A stretch of DNA of 64,000 bases from Enterovibrio sp051650965. GTDB taxonomy: Bacteria; Pseudomonadota; Gammaproteobacteria; Enterobacterales; Vibrionaceae. Positions 18,428-27,393 of this stretch are shown here, piece by piece. The stretch is from positions 1-64,000 of the forward strand of contig JBOFRL010000037.1 in the NCBI GenBank assembly GCA_051650965.1, in the 5' to 3' direction. The notes beneath the pieces are model-generated. The model was not told the DNA's origin and did not search any database. It worked only from the letters and a program-made list of their open reading frames with translations. Each line of letters opens with the position of its first letter. Position 1 is the stretch's first letter. Both the position numbers and the translations under genes were made by a program.

Positions 18428-19615
18428 TTAGCTTAAGATGACGCGTGCAAATTTGCGCTTGCCCACTTGATAAACAGCGGTGCCCGCTTCAGGTATGAGC
18501 TTGGTATCGCTGATTTTTTCGCCGTCCATTTTGACGCCACCTTGCTGGATCATGCGCATGGCGTCAGAGGTTGAGTCAACCAGCCCCGCATCTTTAAGTA
18601 AGTTAGCGATGGCAATGCCGTGCGCAAGCGCCACTTCTGGCATTTCGTCCGGTATCGCCCCTTTTTGGAAGCGGTTGATAAAATCAGCTTCAGCAGCGTC
18701 TGCCGCAGCTTGATCATGAAAACGCGCGATGATCTCTTTTGCGAGCATGATTTTGATGTCGCGAGGATTGCTACCGGCGGCGATTTGCGCTTTGAGATCG
18801 TTGATTTCGCTTAGCGGACGGAATGAAAGCAGCTCGTAATAGTTCCACATTAGATCGTCAGAGATAGACATGATTTTGCCAAACATCTCTTGCGGCGCTT
18901 CGCTGACGCCGATGTAGTTGTGCGCCGACTTTGACATTTTCTTCTCGCCGTCAAGGCCCACAAGCAGCGGCATGGTCAACACCACTTGCTGCGGCTGTCC
19001 GTGCTGCTTTTGCAGCTCGCGTCCCATCAAGAGGTTGAATTTTTGGTCGGTGCCGCCAAGCTCCACATCAGCTTGTAATGCAACAGAATCATAGCCTTGC
19101 AAAAGAGGATAGATAAATTCATGAATAGCGATCGGCTGATTAGAGGCGTAGCGCTTTTTAAAATCGTCGCGCTCGAGCATGCGCGCCACGGTTGAGCTTG
19201 CGGCAAGGCGGATCATACCGTCGGTGCCAAGTTGTGACAGCCAGCTTGAGTTAAATTCGATGCGGGTTTTGGACGGATCTAAGATCTTAAAAATTTGCTC
19301 TTTATACGTTTCAGCGTTTTGCAAAACTTGCTCGCGCGTCAGCGGCGGACGCGTGGTATTTTTGCCGCTCGGGTCGCCAACGGTCGCAGTATAGTCGCCG
19401 ATCAAAAAGATCACTTCATGGCCAAGATCTTGAAAAAGACGCAGTTTATTTAAAATAACGGTGTGGCCAAGGTGAATATCGGGAGCGGTTGGATCGGCGC
19501 CGAGTTTAATTTTTAACGGGCGGTTTAATTTTAATTTTGCCAGCAGCTCATCTTCAGGGATCAGCTCATCGACGCCCCGTTTTATTTCTTGTAGAGCCGC
19601 TTCAACGTTCATCAT
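18428..19615 (-). CDS. tyrS: Tyrosyl-tRNA synthetase
   Basis: Class I synthetase for tyrosine. From the ATG at 19615 the protein is 395 residues and opens MMNVEAALQEIKRG, aligning with the family start. The HIGH motif is HLGH at residues 48-51 and the KMSKS loop is in GEKKMSKSAHNY (about residue 230); the C-terminal 65 residues form the S4-like RNA-binding domain (MIQQGGVKMDG). This is the shorter TyrZ-like form found in many Vibrio and Pseudomonas relatives, not the E. coli TyrS type. The frame stays open ten codons further upstream to another start, which I consider less likely. Confidence 0.95.
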   Translation of the reverse strand: MMNVEAALQEIKRGVDELIPEDELLAKLKLNRPLKIKLGADPTAPDIHLGHTVILNKLRLFQDLGHEVIFLIGDYTATVGDPSGKNTTRPPLTREQVLQNAETYKEQIFKILDPSKTRIEFNSSWLSQLGTDGMIRLAASSTVARMLERDDFKKRYASNQPIAIHEFIYPLLQGYDSVALQADVELGGTDQKFNLLMGRELQKQHGQPQQVVLTMPLLVGLDGEKKMSKSAHNYIGVSEAPQEMFGKIMSISDDLMWNYYELLSFRPLSEINDLKAQIAAGSNPRDIKIMLAKEIIARFHDQAAADAAEADFINRFQKGAIPDEMPEVALAHGIAIANLLKDAGLVDSTSDAMRMIQQGGVKMDGEKISDTKLIPEAGTAVYQVGKRKFARVILS

Positions 19616-19819
19616 TCTTACAGTCCAGTGCATAAATATTAACAAGTTCCCTCATATTACTTGAATTGTCGCAAATTTTGAAACAAGCCCGCAAAAAAAC
19701 AAATTTGATTAATAATTATGCTGACTAAGCTCGATTAGCCATTTGTCTGCACTACGCTTTAGTGCAACAATTTTGTATCTTTTGATTAACTTTTAGCTTA
19801 CTTGGTTGATGAATTTTTT

Positions 19820-21139
19820 ATGGTATTTGAACAGTTTGCTACCTTACCCCAAATACATAAATTTTCTATTTCAGGACTTAGCGCCGCGATTGTTCTGATG
19901 ATCTTGTGGCCTGCGCCGGACTCTTATTCAACGTTGCGGCCGCAGTTTGAAATAGGAAAACATTATCCTATTGATATGCAAGTGACCAGTTTGCTGCCCG
20001 CCAAATCGCAAAAAATGGTGCGCTCGTTAGCCGCAGAGCTAAATTGGCAACATTTCACCATTGAGTCTGGCCAAAGTTTGGCAACCATTTTTTCATCCGC
20101 GCAGATAAGCCCTGCGACGCTGCATCAGCTGATCAACAGCAGCGAGCAGACGCAAAGGCTAAGTAAGCTTAAAGTTCGCGATAAGATCAGCCTCGGTTTT
20201 GACGAAGACAGCAATTTTGTGCAGCTGCGTTTTAAAAAAAGCGCCAAAGAGACCTTGGTGGTGACGCGCATCAACAACAATTTCGTCACCTCAGAAGAAA
20301 AACGCACCCTTGATACGCAAGTCAATTTCGCCTCCGCCACCATCGAAAGTAATTTCTGGAATGCGGGGATCACGGCAGGCCTTGATCATAATCAAATCAT
20401 GGAGCTGGCTAATTTGTTCGCATGGGATATCGACTTTGCGCTCGATATTCGTAAGGGCGACAGTTTTAAGGTGCTGTTTGAAGAGCGCTGGATGGAAGGC
20501 GATTACGTTGGGCGCGGCAATATTTTGGCAGCCGTTTTTGTCAACCAAGGTGAAACATTTACCGCCGTGCGCGACAAGTCCGGCCATTATTACGCGGCGA
20601 ATGGGCAAGCGATGCGTAAAGCATTCTTGCGCGCGCCGGTCGATTTTCGTTACGTGAGCTCAAATTTCAACCCGAAAAGATTGCATCCGGTCACCGGCGA
20701 GCTAAAAGCGCACCGCGGCACCGATTATGTGGCGCCGGTTGGCACGCCAATTTGGGCGGCGGGTAACGGCTTGGTGCTAGAATCGAGCTACAACAAATTC
20801 AATGGCCATTATGTTGTTATTCGCCATTCAGAAACTTACGTGACCAAATACCTGCATTTGCATACGCGCTCGGTGAAAAAAGGCGAGCGTGTGCGTCAGG
20901 GGCAGGCTATCGGCACCTTGGGCGGCAGCGGACGGGTGACGGGCGCTCATTTGCATTATGAATTTTTAGTGAATGGCGTGCATAAAAATCCACGTACCGT
21001 GAAATTGCCGCAAGCGCTGTCGCTAGAAGGTAAGGACAGACAAGAGTTTCTTCGAAATGCGCAGCAATATTTGGCGCAGCTTGATAAATTTGACCAGCTT
21101 TTTGCCTATTCAAATCCGCTTAAAAACAGCCGGCTTTAA
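19820..21139 (+). CDS. mepM: M23 family peptidoglycan DD-endopeptidase, MepM-like
   Basis: Cleaves peptide cross-links in peptidoglycan to allow wall expansion. The order of parts is an N-terminal membrane anchor (residues ~18-32), an OapA/LysM-like region (HFTIESGQSLATIFSSA), a linker domain, then the M23 lysostaphin-type peptidase with zinc ligands in HRGTDYVAPVGTPIW and GAHLHYEF. Length 439 compares with 440 in E. coli MepM. I prefer the ATG at 19820 (MVFEQFATLP) over an in-frame TTG at 19802. Divergent from tyrS across a 204-bp gap. Confidence 0.92.
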   Translation: MVFEQFATLPQIHKFSISGLSAAIVLMILWPAPDSYSTLRPQFEIGKHYPIDMQVTSLLPAKSQKMVRSLAAELNWQHFTIESGQSLATIFSSAQISPATLHQLINSSEQTQRLSKLKVRDKISLGFDEDSNFVQLRFKKSAKETLVVTRINNNFVTSEEKRTLDTQVNFASATIESNFWNAGITAGLDHNQIMELANLFAWDIDFALDIRKGDSFKVLFEERWMEGDYVGRGNILAAVFVNQGETFTAVRDKSGHYYAANGQAMRKAFLRAPVDFRYVSSNFNPKRLHPVTGELKAHRGTDYVAPVGTPIWAAGNGLVLESSYNKFNGHYVVIRHSETYVTKYLHLHTRSVKKGERVRQGQAIGTLGGSGRVTGAHLHYEFLVNGVHKNPRTVKLPQALSLEGKDRQEFLRNAQQYLAQLDKFDQLFAYSNPLKNSRL

Positions 21140-21147
21140 GCGCTAAC

Positions 21148-21188
21148 AGCGTATTGCTGTGGCATGCTCTGCGCAATGCGCTTTTTTT
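21148..21188 (+). terminator. Terminator of mepM
   Basis: AGCGTATTGC (21148-21157) pairs with GCAATGCGCT (21173-21182) with one wobble, followed by seven T. A second, T-less 9-bp hairpin (GGTGCCGCC / GGCGGCACC, 21204-21231) lies between it and the convergent erpA. Confidence 0.8.
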
Positions 21189-21262
21189 GCAGGTTACTTC
21201 ACTGGTGCCGCCTGAGTAAATGGGCGGCACCTGTAATTAAATCAATTCGTTAACAAGCGACG

Positions 21263-21604
21263 TTACACGCTAAACGACGAGCCGCAGCCGCACGTTGTGG
21301 TCGCGTTGGGGTTATTGACGAAAAAGCGCGAGCCTTCTAGCCCTTCGGTGTAATCGACTTCGCCGCCAATCAAATATTGCAAACTCATCGGATCAACCAC
21401 TAAAGTGACGCCATTTTTTTCAATGGTCATGTCGCCGTCATTTACCGCTTCATCAAAAGTAAAACCATATTGGAAGCCGCTGCAGCCGCCGCCGGTGACG
21501 TACACTCGCAACTTTAGCGCAGGATTTTGCTCTTCTTCAATCAAAGACTTAACTTTGATCGAGGCGGCGTCAGTAAATTGCAAAGGAAGATTGGCGTGAT
21601 CCAT
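21263..21604 (-). CDS. erpA: Iron-sulfur cluster insertion protein ErpA
   Basis: A-type carrier that delivers [4Fe-4S] clusters to respiratory and isoprenoid enzymes. The 113-residue protein has the three conserved cysteines: C41 in GGGCSGFQYGF and C105/C107 in TTCGCGSSF. Divergent from hemL with a 239-bp gap, the usual gammaproteobacterial arrangement. Confidence 0.97.
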   Translation of the reverse strand: MDHANLPLQFTDAASIKVKSLIEEEQNPALKLRVYVTGGGCSGFQYGFTFDEAVNDGDMTIEKNGVTLVVDPMSLQYLIGGEVDYTEGLEGSRFFVNNPNATTTCGCGSSFSV

Positions 21605-21843
21605 AGCGGGCCTTCTTATGTTGGTTGGAGTCGAAATTTGGCGTGATTATCACGCAGTCGACCTGTGCAGGCAATAGTCAAGTGTGAACGATTTTTTAGT
21701 CGCGATTGCGTCAAGATCAGCTTGTTTTTCATCACATTGATTAAAAAGCGCTTATTTTCGCCAGATAAAACTTACGCAAAGTTCATAGCACTTTGCAAAT
21801 GCTCTACTTACAATGAAGCACTTTTATAGCAAAGGGCCTTTTT

Positions 21844-23127
21844 ATGAATAAGTCAGCCGCGTTGTTTGCTGCAGCGCAACACGTTATTCCTGGTGGCGTG
21901 AATTCGCCGGTGCGCGCGTTTAATGGGGTAGGCGGGACGCCGATTTTTATTGAGCGAGCCGATGGCGCCTATCTGTATGATGTGGATGGCAAATCCTATG
22001 TCGACTATGTCGGCTCATGGGGGCCGATGATTTTAGGCCACAACCACCCCGCGGTGCGAGAAGCGGTGCTGGCTGCGGTGCAAAACGGCTTAAGTTTTGG
22101 CGCGCCAACGGCCAATGAAATTGAACTGGCAAAATTGGTGCGCCAGCTGGTGCCGTCGATGCAAAAAGTGCGCATGGTGAGCTCAGGCACAGAGGCGACC
22201 ATGAGCGCCATCCGTTTAGCGCGCGGCTTTACAAAGCGCGATAAAATCATCAAGTTTGAAGGCTGCTACCACGGCCACGCCGACTGCTTGCTGGTGAAGG
22301 CGGGATCGGGCGCGCTGACGCTTGGCGAGCCCAATTCTGCTGGCGTGCCGGCTGATTTTGCTAAGCACACCTTAACTTGCACGTACAACTCGCTCGAGTC
22401 GGTACGCCGCGCCTTTGAAGCGCATCCTTTGCAAGTGGCTTGTATCATTGTTGAGCCGGTAGCTGGCAACATGAACTGCATTTTGCCGCAGGCAGGATTT
22501 TTGCAAGGATTGCGTGCGTTGTGTGACGAATTTGGCGCGCTGCTAATTTTTGACGAAGTGATGACCGGTTTTCGCGTTGCATTAGGTGGCGCACAGGCGT
22601 ACTACGACGTTGTGCCGGATCTGACGACACTTGGCAAAATCATTGGTGGCGGAATGCCGGTGGGCGCTTTTGGCGGACGCGATGACGTGATGGCTTGCAT
22701 TGCCCCGCAAGGTGCGGTGTATCAAGCAGGCACTTTGTCGGGCAATCCGGTCGCGATGGCGGCAGGCATTGCTACGCTAACCGAGCTTGCTAAAGCGGGC
22801 AACGAAGCAAAATTGGCCGCATTTGGTGAGCAGCTGGTAAGCGGCCTAAAACTGCGCGCCGAAAAGCACGGCATTGCGCTTACGACGTCTCTTGCCGGCG
22901 GCATGTTTGGCCTGTTTTTCACCGAGCAAACGCAGGTGGACAGCTTTGCCGCTGTGCAACAATGTGATCTATCGTTATTTAAACGCTTTTTCCATCTCAT
23001 GCTGGAAAATGGCGTTTATCTGGCGCCATCGGCGTTTGAGGCTGGATTTACTTCGCTAGCGCATGATGAAAAAGCGCTTGAGCTGACTCTTGCGGCCGCC
23101 GATCGCGCCTTTGCGCAGCTTCGTTAG
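21844..23127 (+). CDS. hemL: Glutamate-1-semialdehyde 2,1-aminomutase
   Basis: PLP enzyme that makes 5-aminolevulinate from glutamate-1-semialdehyde in tetrapyrrole synthesis. The 427-residue length is typical. The N-terminus reads PGGVNSPVRAF, the PLP-contact segment is FDEVMTGFR, and the Schiff-base lysine is K265 in TLGKIIGGGMPVGA. Stands as a single gene with its own upstream region. Confidence 0.98.
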   Translation: MNKSAALFAAAQHVIPGGVNSPVRAFNGVGGTPIFIERADGAYLYDVDGKSYVDYVGSWGPMILGHNHPAVREAVLAAVQNGLSFGAPTANEIELAKLVRQLVPSMQKVRMVSSGTEATMSAIRLARGFTKRDKIIKFEGCYHGHADCLLVKAGSGALTLGEPNSAGVPADFAKHTLTCTYNSLESVRRAFEAHPLQVACIIVEPVAGNMNCILPQAGFLQGLRALCDEFGALLIFDEVMTGFRVALGGAQAYYDVVPDLTTLGKIIGGGMPVGAFGGRDDVMACIAPQGAVYQAGTLSGNPVAMAAGIATLTELAKAGNEAKLAAFGEQLVSGLKLRAEKHGIALTTSLAGGMFGLFFTEQTQVDSFAAVQQCDLSLFKRFFHLMLENGVYLAPSAFEAGFTSLAHDEKALELTLAAADRAFAQLR

Positions 23128-23214
23128 TGACATGTTACGCCGCGCCAAGAAAGCTTGGCCGGTGTAGCAAAGCGCGCCGCCCACACCTCATTTAATCATC
23201 GACTGGGAAATGCT

Positions 23215-24300
23215 GTGTTTGATCATCCAAAACTTGAAAACTCGCATTGGATTTTAATTGCGGCCTTAGCATTGGCCGCTTACGCCTGTTACGGCTTGAT
23301 TGCGCCTTACCTTGGCTCCATCATGCTGGCGTTTATTATCTCGCTGTTGTTTTACCCGCTGCATCAAGTGATTGCGAGCAAAATGAAAACATGGCCCAAT
23401 TTAGCCGCCTTTTTGTCTTGCCTGTTGCTGACGGTGATTTTCGTGATCCCGCTGATTTTTATCAGCAGCGCGGTTTTGCACCAAGGCGTGGGGACGGCCA
23501 GTCGCGCGTATTTGTGGCTGACGCAAGGCGGCGCGCGCGAAGTTTTGGCGATGCCGCTGGTGAGCGATGCGATTTTTTACATCAATCGCCTGTTTCCGGC
23601 GGAAGGGCTCGACACGCAGCAAATTGTGGGAAAGGCGGCGCAGACGGTGTCTACGCTGAGCTCCTCGATGCTCAGTTTTAGCTCGGCGCTGCTAAGCGAT
23701 GTGACGGGCGTGCTGGCCAATTTTTTGCTGATGCTGTTTGTCTTGTTTTTTTTGCTGCGCGACCACGATATTTTTATCCAGACGCTGCGCCATGTCAGCC
23801 CGCTCTCGCGTAGCCAAGAGGACACGCTGCTTAACGACGTGCGCCAAGTGGCCAAATCGGCGGTGATCGGCTCATTTCTCACCGCGTTGGCGCAGGGCAT
23901 CGTCGGCGGCATTGCGATGGGAATGGCCGGTTTTGCCGGCATTTTTGCCGGATGCTTGATGGCGTTCGCCTCGTTCATTCCAGTGGTCGGCACCGCATTT
24001 GTCTGGCTGCCAGCCGCAGGCTACCTGTTTTTAAACGGGGAGTGGCAGTGGGGACTGTTTTTGGTGGTGTGGGGCGTTGTGGTGATTGGCTCGGTCGACA
24101 ACTTGCTGCGCCCGCTGCTCATGCAAGGCAACTCAAGCATGAACACGGTGCTGATCTTCTTCTCTTTGCTCGGTGGCTTGCAGATGTACGGGCTGATCGG
24201 CCTTATTTATGGCCCCGTGATCTTCTCACTCACGCTGGCGCTGTTTAAATTGTACGAAGCGCAGTTTCGGGAATTTTTGGACAAACAAGATCGCAGCTAA
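23215..24300 (+). CDS. AI-2E family transporter (YdiK/PerM-like permease)
   Basis: A 361-residue integral membrane protein of the PF01594 family. Paired hydrophobic helices occupy the first 75 residues, a soluble stretch lies at about 100-170, and the remaining helices carry the family motif SFIPVVGTAFVWLPAAGYL plus the LLRPLLMQGNSS segment. Members have been linked to autoinducer-2 or toxin export and to sodium/proton exchange; the substrate here is unknown. I choose the GTG at 23215 with a GGGA ribosome site 6 bases upstream; a TTG at 23155 in frame would add an unusual hydrophilic 20 residues. Confidence 0.85.
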   Translation: MFDHPKLENSHWILIAALALAAYACYGLIAPYLGSIMLAFIISLLFYPLHQVIASKMKTWPNLAAFLSCLLLTVIFVIPLIFISSAVLHQGVGTASRAYLWLTQGGAREVLAMPLVSDAIFYINRLFPAEGLDTQQIVGKAAQTVSTLSSSMLSFSSALLSDVTGVLANFLLMLFVLFFLLRDHDIFIQTLRHVSPLSRSQEDTLLNDVRQVAKSAVIGSFLTALAQGIVGGIAMGMAGFAGIFAGCLMAFASFIPVVGTAFVWLPAAGYLFLNGEWQWGLFLVVWGVVVIGSVDNLLRPLLMQGNSSMNTVLIFFSLLGGLQMYGLIGLIYGPVIFSLTLALFKLYEAQFREFLDKQDRS

Positions 24301-24329
24301 CCTTGCAAACCGAAGTTAACTTCCATTCT

Positions 24330-24362
24330 AAGTGCGTGCCAGTGGCGCGCACTTTTTTGTTT
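24330..24362 (+). terminator. Terminator after the AI-2E family gene
   Basis: AAGTGCG / CGCACTT stem around a GC-rich loop, followed by TTTTTGTTTTTT. Confidence 0.88.
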
Positions 24363-24520
24363 TTTCTGATTTTTCATCTGCGCCATTTTGATGATGAGCC
24401 ACGCCGCGAGTTTGCGCAGTTGTGTTTTTGGACAAGATCGTTAAGCTTGCTAGCAATTGACAAATTCTGCCTCTCGTTGGTGGCGGGTAGTGGCAAGATC
24501 TGATTGATTTAGGAGGAAAA

Positions 24521-25408
24521 ATGGCGCGAATAAATCACGTAGCTATCGTGGGAGGCACGCATGGCGATGAGTACTCAGGGATCCATCTTGTTGAAAAATG
24601 GCAAAAAACGCCCGCGCTGATCGCAAGAGACAGCTTTACCTGCGAGGCGCTGCTTGCTAATCCCAAAGCGCATCAGGCAAATCAGCGTTATATTGACGCC
24701 GATCTCAACCGGCAATTTTTGCGCGCCGATCTGGCCGATATCCACCTTGGCAACTACGAGCAAAGCCGCGCCAAGGCGCTCGCCAATTACCTTGGCCCGA
24801 AGGACGCGCCGCGCTGCGATGTGATCATTGATCTGCACAACACCACCAGCAACATGGGGCCAACGCTGGTGCTGCTCAAAAGTAGCCCGTTTACCACCCA
24901 GCTTGGCGCGTATGTGAGCCAGATAATGCCCAGCGCCACCATTTTGTTTCAAGATGGCGACCCCAGTGTAGAGCACTGTTTTTTATGCGATTTGGCCACG
25001 CATGGCGTGATCATTGAAGTGGGGCCACAGCCGCAATCGCTGCTGCGGCACGATATTTTAGCGCAGATGGAAGCGTTGACTTTGCATGTGCTTGATTTTA
25101 CGCATTTTTATAACAAAAACGCGCTGCCCGCGTTGCCAAAAAGTTATGATGCATTTCGTTATACACAGACGCTGACACTGCCGACCGCAGATGGCAAACT
25201 TTTGGGCACTGTGCATCCTCATGTACAAGATAATGATTTTAAAGAGTTAAAAACCGGTGATCCGCTGTTTAGCCTATTTGATGGCTGCACGGTTTTTTGG
25301 GAAGGGCAAAGCACCTATCCGCACTTTATTAATGAAGCGGCCTATTACGACAAGCAATTAGCGATGTCGCTGGCTGACAAGATCCGAGTTGAAGTTTTAG
25401 TTGATTGA
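24521..25408 (+). CDS. Aspartoacylase family zinc deacylase
   Basis: A 295-residue member of the AspA/AstE zinc carboxypeptidase-like family. Zinc ligands are H14 and E17 in GGTHGDEYSG and H106 in DLHNTTSN; the substrate-binding DLNR is at 61-64 and the probable catalytic glutamate is E166 in IIEVGPQPQ. The 'ENP' loop and C-terminal beta domain are of the aspartoacylase (N-acetylaspartate or N-acyl aromatic amino acid) type rather than succinylglutamate desuccinylase. Very strong AGGAGG ribosome site. It is 17 bp upstream of dapD, so the pair is probably one operon. The exact acyl-amino-acid substrate is not readable from sequence. Confidence 0.88.
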   Translation: MARINHVAIVGGTHGDEYSGIHLVEKWQKTPALIARDSFTCEALLANPKAHQANQRYIDADLNRQFLRADLADIHLGNYEQSRAKALANYLGPKDAPRCDVIIDLHNTTSNMGPTLVLLKSSPFTTQLGAYVSQIMPSATILFQDGDPSVEHCFLCDLATHGVIIEVGPQPQSLLRHDILAQMEALTLHVLDFTHFYNKNALPALPKSYDAFRYTQTLTLPTADGKLLGTVHPHVQDNDFKELKTGDPLFSLFDGCTVFWEGQSTYPHFINEAAYYDKQLAMSLADKIRVEVLVD

Positions 25409-25425
25409 ATTTAAAGGTAAATTTA

Positions 25426-26445
25426 ATGAAATTGTTTGCGTTAGGGTTAGGACTTGCCACTAAAAACAGTCACGGCAAAATTATCGAAGTGTTTTTTGCA
25501 AAACCGTTGCTGCATCCCGAGCACAAGCTTGTCGCTGAATTAGCGCAAAGTCTTGCCTATCAGGGCGGTGAGCAGGTTTTTGAAATTGCCGACCGCGCTT
25601 CGCTGGCCAAAATTTTTGCCCAAAGTGACGAAATGAACGCGGCGCTAGCGCAGCAAGCCGTTACAAGCGAGCAGCCGCTGGTGCTGGTGATGTTGGAGCA
25701 TGACAAGGCGCCCACGTCGATTGCCGAAGCCTTTTTGAAACTGCAGCTTTTGTCGCACCGCTTAGTCGCCCCGCATCAAGTGGTGCTCGATGGCATTTTT
25801 GGTCTGCTGCATAATTTGGCGTGGACTAATCAAGGCGCGATCGATCTACCTGAGCTTGCCGAGCGTCAGCTGCAAGCAAGATTAAAGGGTGAGACGTTAC
25901 TGATTGATTGCGTAGATAAATTTCCAAAAATGGTTGATTACGTGGTGCCGCAAGGAGTGCGCATTGCCGACACGTCGCGCGTGCGGCTTGGCGCGCACGT
26001 AGGCGAGGGCACCACGGTGATGCACGAAGGCTTCATCAATTTCAATGCGGGCACTTTGGGCGTGAGCATGGTTGAGGGGCGCATCTCGTCGGGCGTCGTG
26101 GTTGGCAAAGGCAGCGATATTGGCGGCGGCGCCTCTATCATGGGCACGCTCAGCGGCGGCGGCAAAGTGGTTGTTTCGATTGGCGAAAACAGCTTGCTGG
26201 GCGCCAATGGCGGCCTCGGTTTCCCGCTTGGCGATCGCTGCACCATCGAGTCAGGTTTGTATGTGACGGCGGGGACGAAAGTGACGCTGCTGGATGAAAA
26301 CGGGCAGGAGTATGGGATGGTGAAAGCGCGCGATTTGGCGGGCAAGCCGGATCTATTGTTTCGCCGCAACTCCGTGAGCGGAAAAATTGAGTGTTTGACT
26401 AACCGCGCGGCGGTCGAGCTTAATAGCCAGCTGCATAAGAACTAA
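25426..26445 (+). CDS. dapD: 2,3,4,5-tetrahydropyridine-2,6-dicarboxylate N-succinyltransferase
   Basis: Succinylates tetrahydrodipicolinate in the lysine/diaminopimelate pathway. The 339-residue protein is of the long DapD type known in Vibrio and Pseudomonas (E. coli DapD is about 274). The C-terminal half is a left-handed beta-helix with hexapeptide repeats (ADTSRVRLGAHVGEGTTVMHEG and on), including the GFINFNAGT segment and SIGENSLLGANGGLG. I use the ATG at 25426 (MKLFALGLG) with an AAAGGT ribosome site; a TTG 21 bases earlier overlaps the end of the aspartoacylase gene. Confidence 0.95.
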   Translation: MKLFALGLGLATKNSHGKIIEVFFAKPLLHPEHKLVAELAQSLAYQGGEQVFEIADRASLAKIFAQSDEMNAALAQQAVTSEQPLVLVMLEHDKAPTSIAEAFLKLQLLSHRLVAPHQVVLDGIFGLLHNLAWTNQGAIDLPELAERQLQARLKGETLLIDCVDKFPKMVDYVVPQGVRIADTSRVRLGAHVGEGTTVMHEGFINFNAGTLGVSMVEGRISSGVVVGKGSDIGGGASIMGTLSGGGKVVVSIGENSLLGANGGLGFPLGDRCTIESGLYVTAGTKVTLLDENGQEYGMVKARDLAGKPDLLFRRNSVSGKIECLTNRAAVELNSQLHKN

Positions 26446-26449
26446 AGTC

Positions 26450-26475
26450 AGGGGGGGGAATTCCCCTCTGTTTTG
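26450..26475 (+). terminator. Probable dapD terminator containing a run of eight G
   Basis: AGGGG and CCCCT can pair across GGGGAATT, followed by CTGTTTT, starting five bases after the dapD stop. The G run is eight bases long (26451-26458), so alternative registers of pairing are possible. Confidence 0.6.
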
Positions 26476-26560
26476 GAGGCCTGCAATTTGCCAATCGCGC
26501 TAGCTTGCTTCGCTGCCTTGCTGTGACTATCGGTACGGTAGCGATTCGCTGAAAATGATT

Positions 26561-26589
26561 GCGTTGACGCCCTTTGGTGGCGTTTGTTA
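26561..26589 (-). repeat. VCR-like attC left half directly after the DUF4145 gene
   Basis: Read on the minus strand, TAACAAACGCC begins 3 bases after the DUF4145 stop codon, followed by AAAGGG and TCAACGC. This is the order and nearly the sequence of the 5' half of the V. cholerae integron repeat as I remember it (TAACAAACGCC, AGAGGGACTG, TCAACGC). I could not find a complementary right half in the next 110 bases, so it may be truncated or diverged. A plain hairpin (ACGCC/GGCGT) in the same bases is an alternative reading as a weak plus-strand terminator. Confidence 0.5.
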
Positions 26590-26592
26590 CAT

Positions 26593-27330
26593 CTACCTTA
26601 CAACCCCTTTCGCTTTATTGATCCTATCAACTAGTGGTTCTATAGGTTCTTTGCTTGTGGGATATAACTGCTCGAGGATATGAGAAAAAATTTTATATCC
26701 ATCAATCACATCTGATTCTTTAATCTCACATCCAGAATGAGTGCCATCATTGCCTAGCCACTTAATTGCAGTCGCTGGCGCAACTATTTTTTGATAGCCT
26801 TCAGGGAGACGTTCAATTCTTGCCGCTAAAGGTACAAAGCCTTCGTTTTTATTAACAGATACAACCTCAATTTCATCTAGTAAGACTTCCAGCGCTGTAC
26901 GCAATGTACTTAAGCTTGTACTTGGTGAACTAAAATATGTTGAAAACGAAGTTGTTAAAGCCTTTTTTACCGAACTTGGTGTACTTTTTGGCGGCACAAA
27001 GATTTGAAGTGGGGGCTGGAAATATGTCGCTTCAAGAAGATCGCAGTGCTCACTATCATCGTAATCGTCTGAATATCTTATCTTAACGCTGCCTGTACCG
27101 ACGCACATAACAGCACATCCACAGTCTGGAAATTTGCATTTTAAATTTAGGCTGAATACATACCCATTCATTCCATGAAAAGAATAGCGGTCATTATGAT
27201 CAACTGGTAATTGGTCCTCTAGCTGTAAGCCATCACTTTTACTACTTAACGATTTTTCCCCGCATTCTGGACAAGGCCATGTTGGAATGTCGTCATCCCA
27301 AAAACTAGATATAAATAATTTTTCATTCAT
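26593..27330 (-). CDS. DUF4145 domain protein, possible integron cassette gene
   Basis: A 245-residue soluble protein. The N-terminus has a zinc-ribbon-like CPECGEKSL and further cysteines (CKFPDCGCAVMC). The C-terminal half matches the DUF4145 pattern: an arginine-rich helix leading to ALEVLLDEI, a hydrophilic ARIERLPEGY, then WLGNDGTHSGCEI and a terminal helix DGYKIFSHILEQLY. DUF4145 proteins often accompany restriction or defence genes and integron cassettes, but their activity is unknown. ATG at 27330 with a GAGAGAA ribosome site; the frame is open 23 codons further upstream. The gene is visibly more AT-rich than its neighbours and has VCR-like sequence on both sides, which suggests transfer as a gene cassette. 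Confidence 0.8.
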   Translation of the reverse strand: MNEKLFISSFWDDDIPTWPCPECGEKSLSSKSDGLQLEDQLPVDHNDRYSFHGMNGYVFSLNLKCKFPDCGCAVMCVGTGSVKIRYSDDYDDSEHCDLLEATYFQPPLQIFVPPKSTPSSVKKALTTSFSTYFSSPSTSLSTLRTALEVLLDEIEVVSVNKNEGFVPLAARIERLPEGYQKIVAPATAIKWLGNDGTHSGCEIKESDVIDGYKIFSHILEQLYPTSKEPIEPLVDRINKAKGVVR

Positions 27331-27393
27331 TTTAACTATTCTCTCGAAAATATAGGCATGATGATTATCAAAGAGGCCGATAATGTACTCCAC

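Noticed and set aside
24303..24503. 66-codon frame after the AI-2E family gene
   Set aside because: It contains the terminator of that gene and has no ribosome site.
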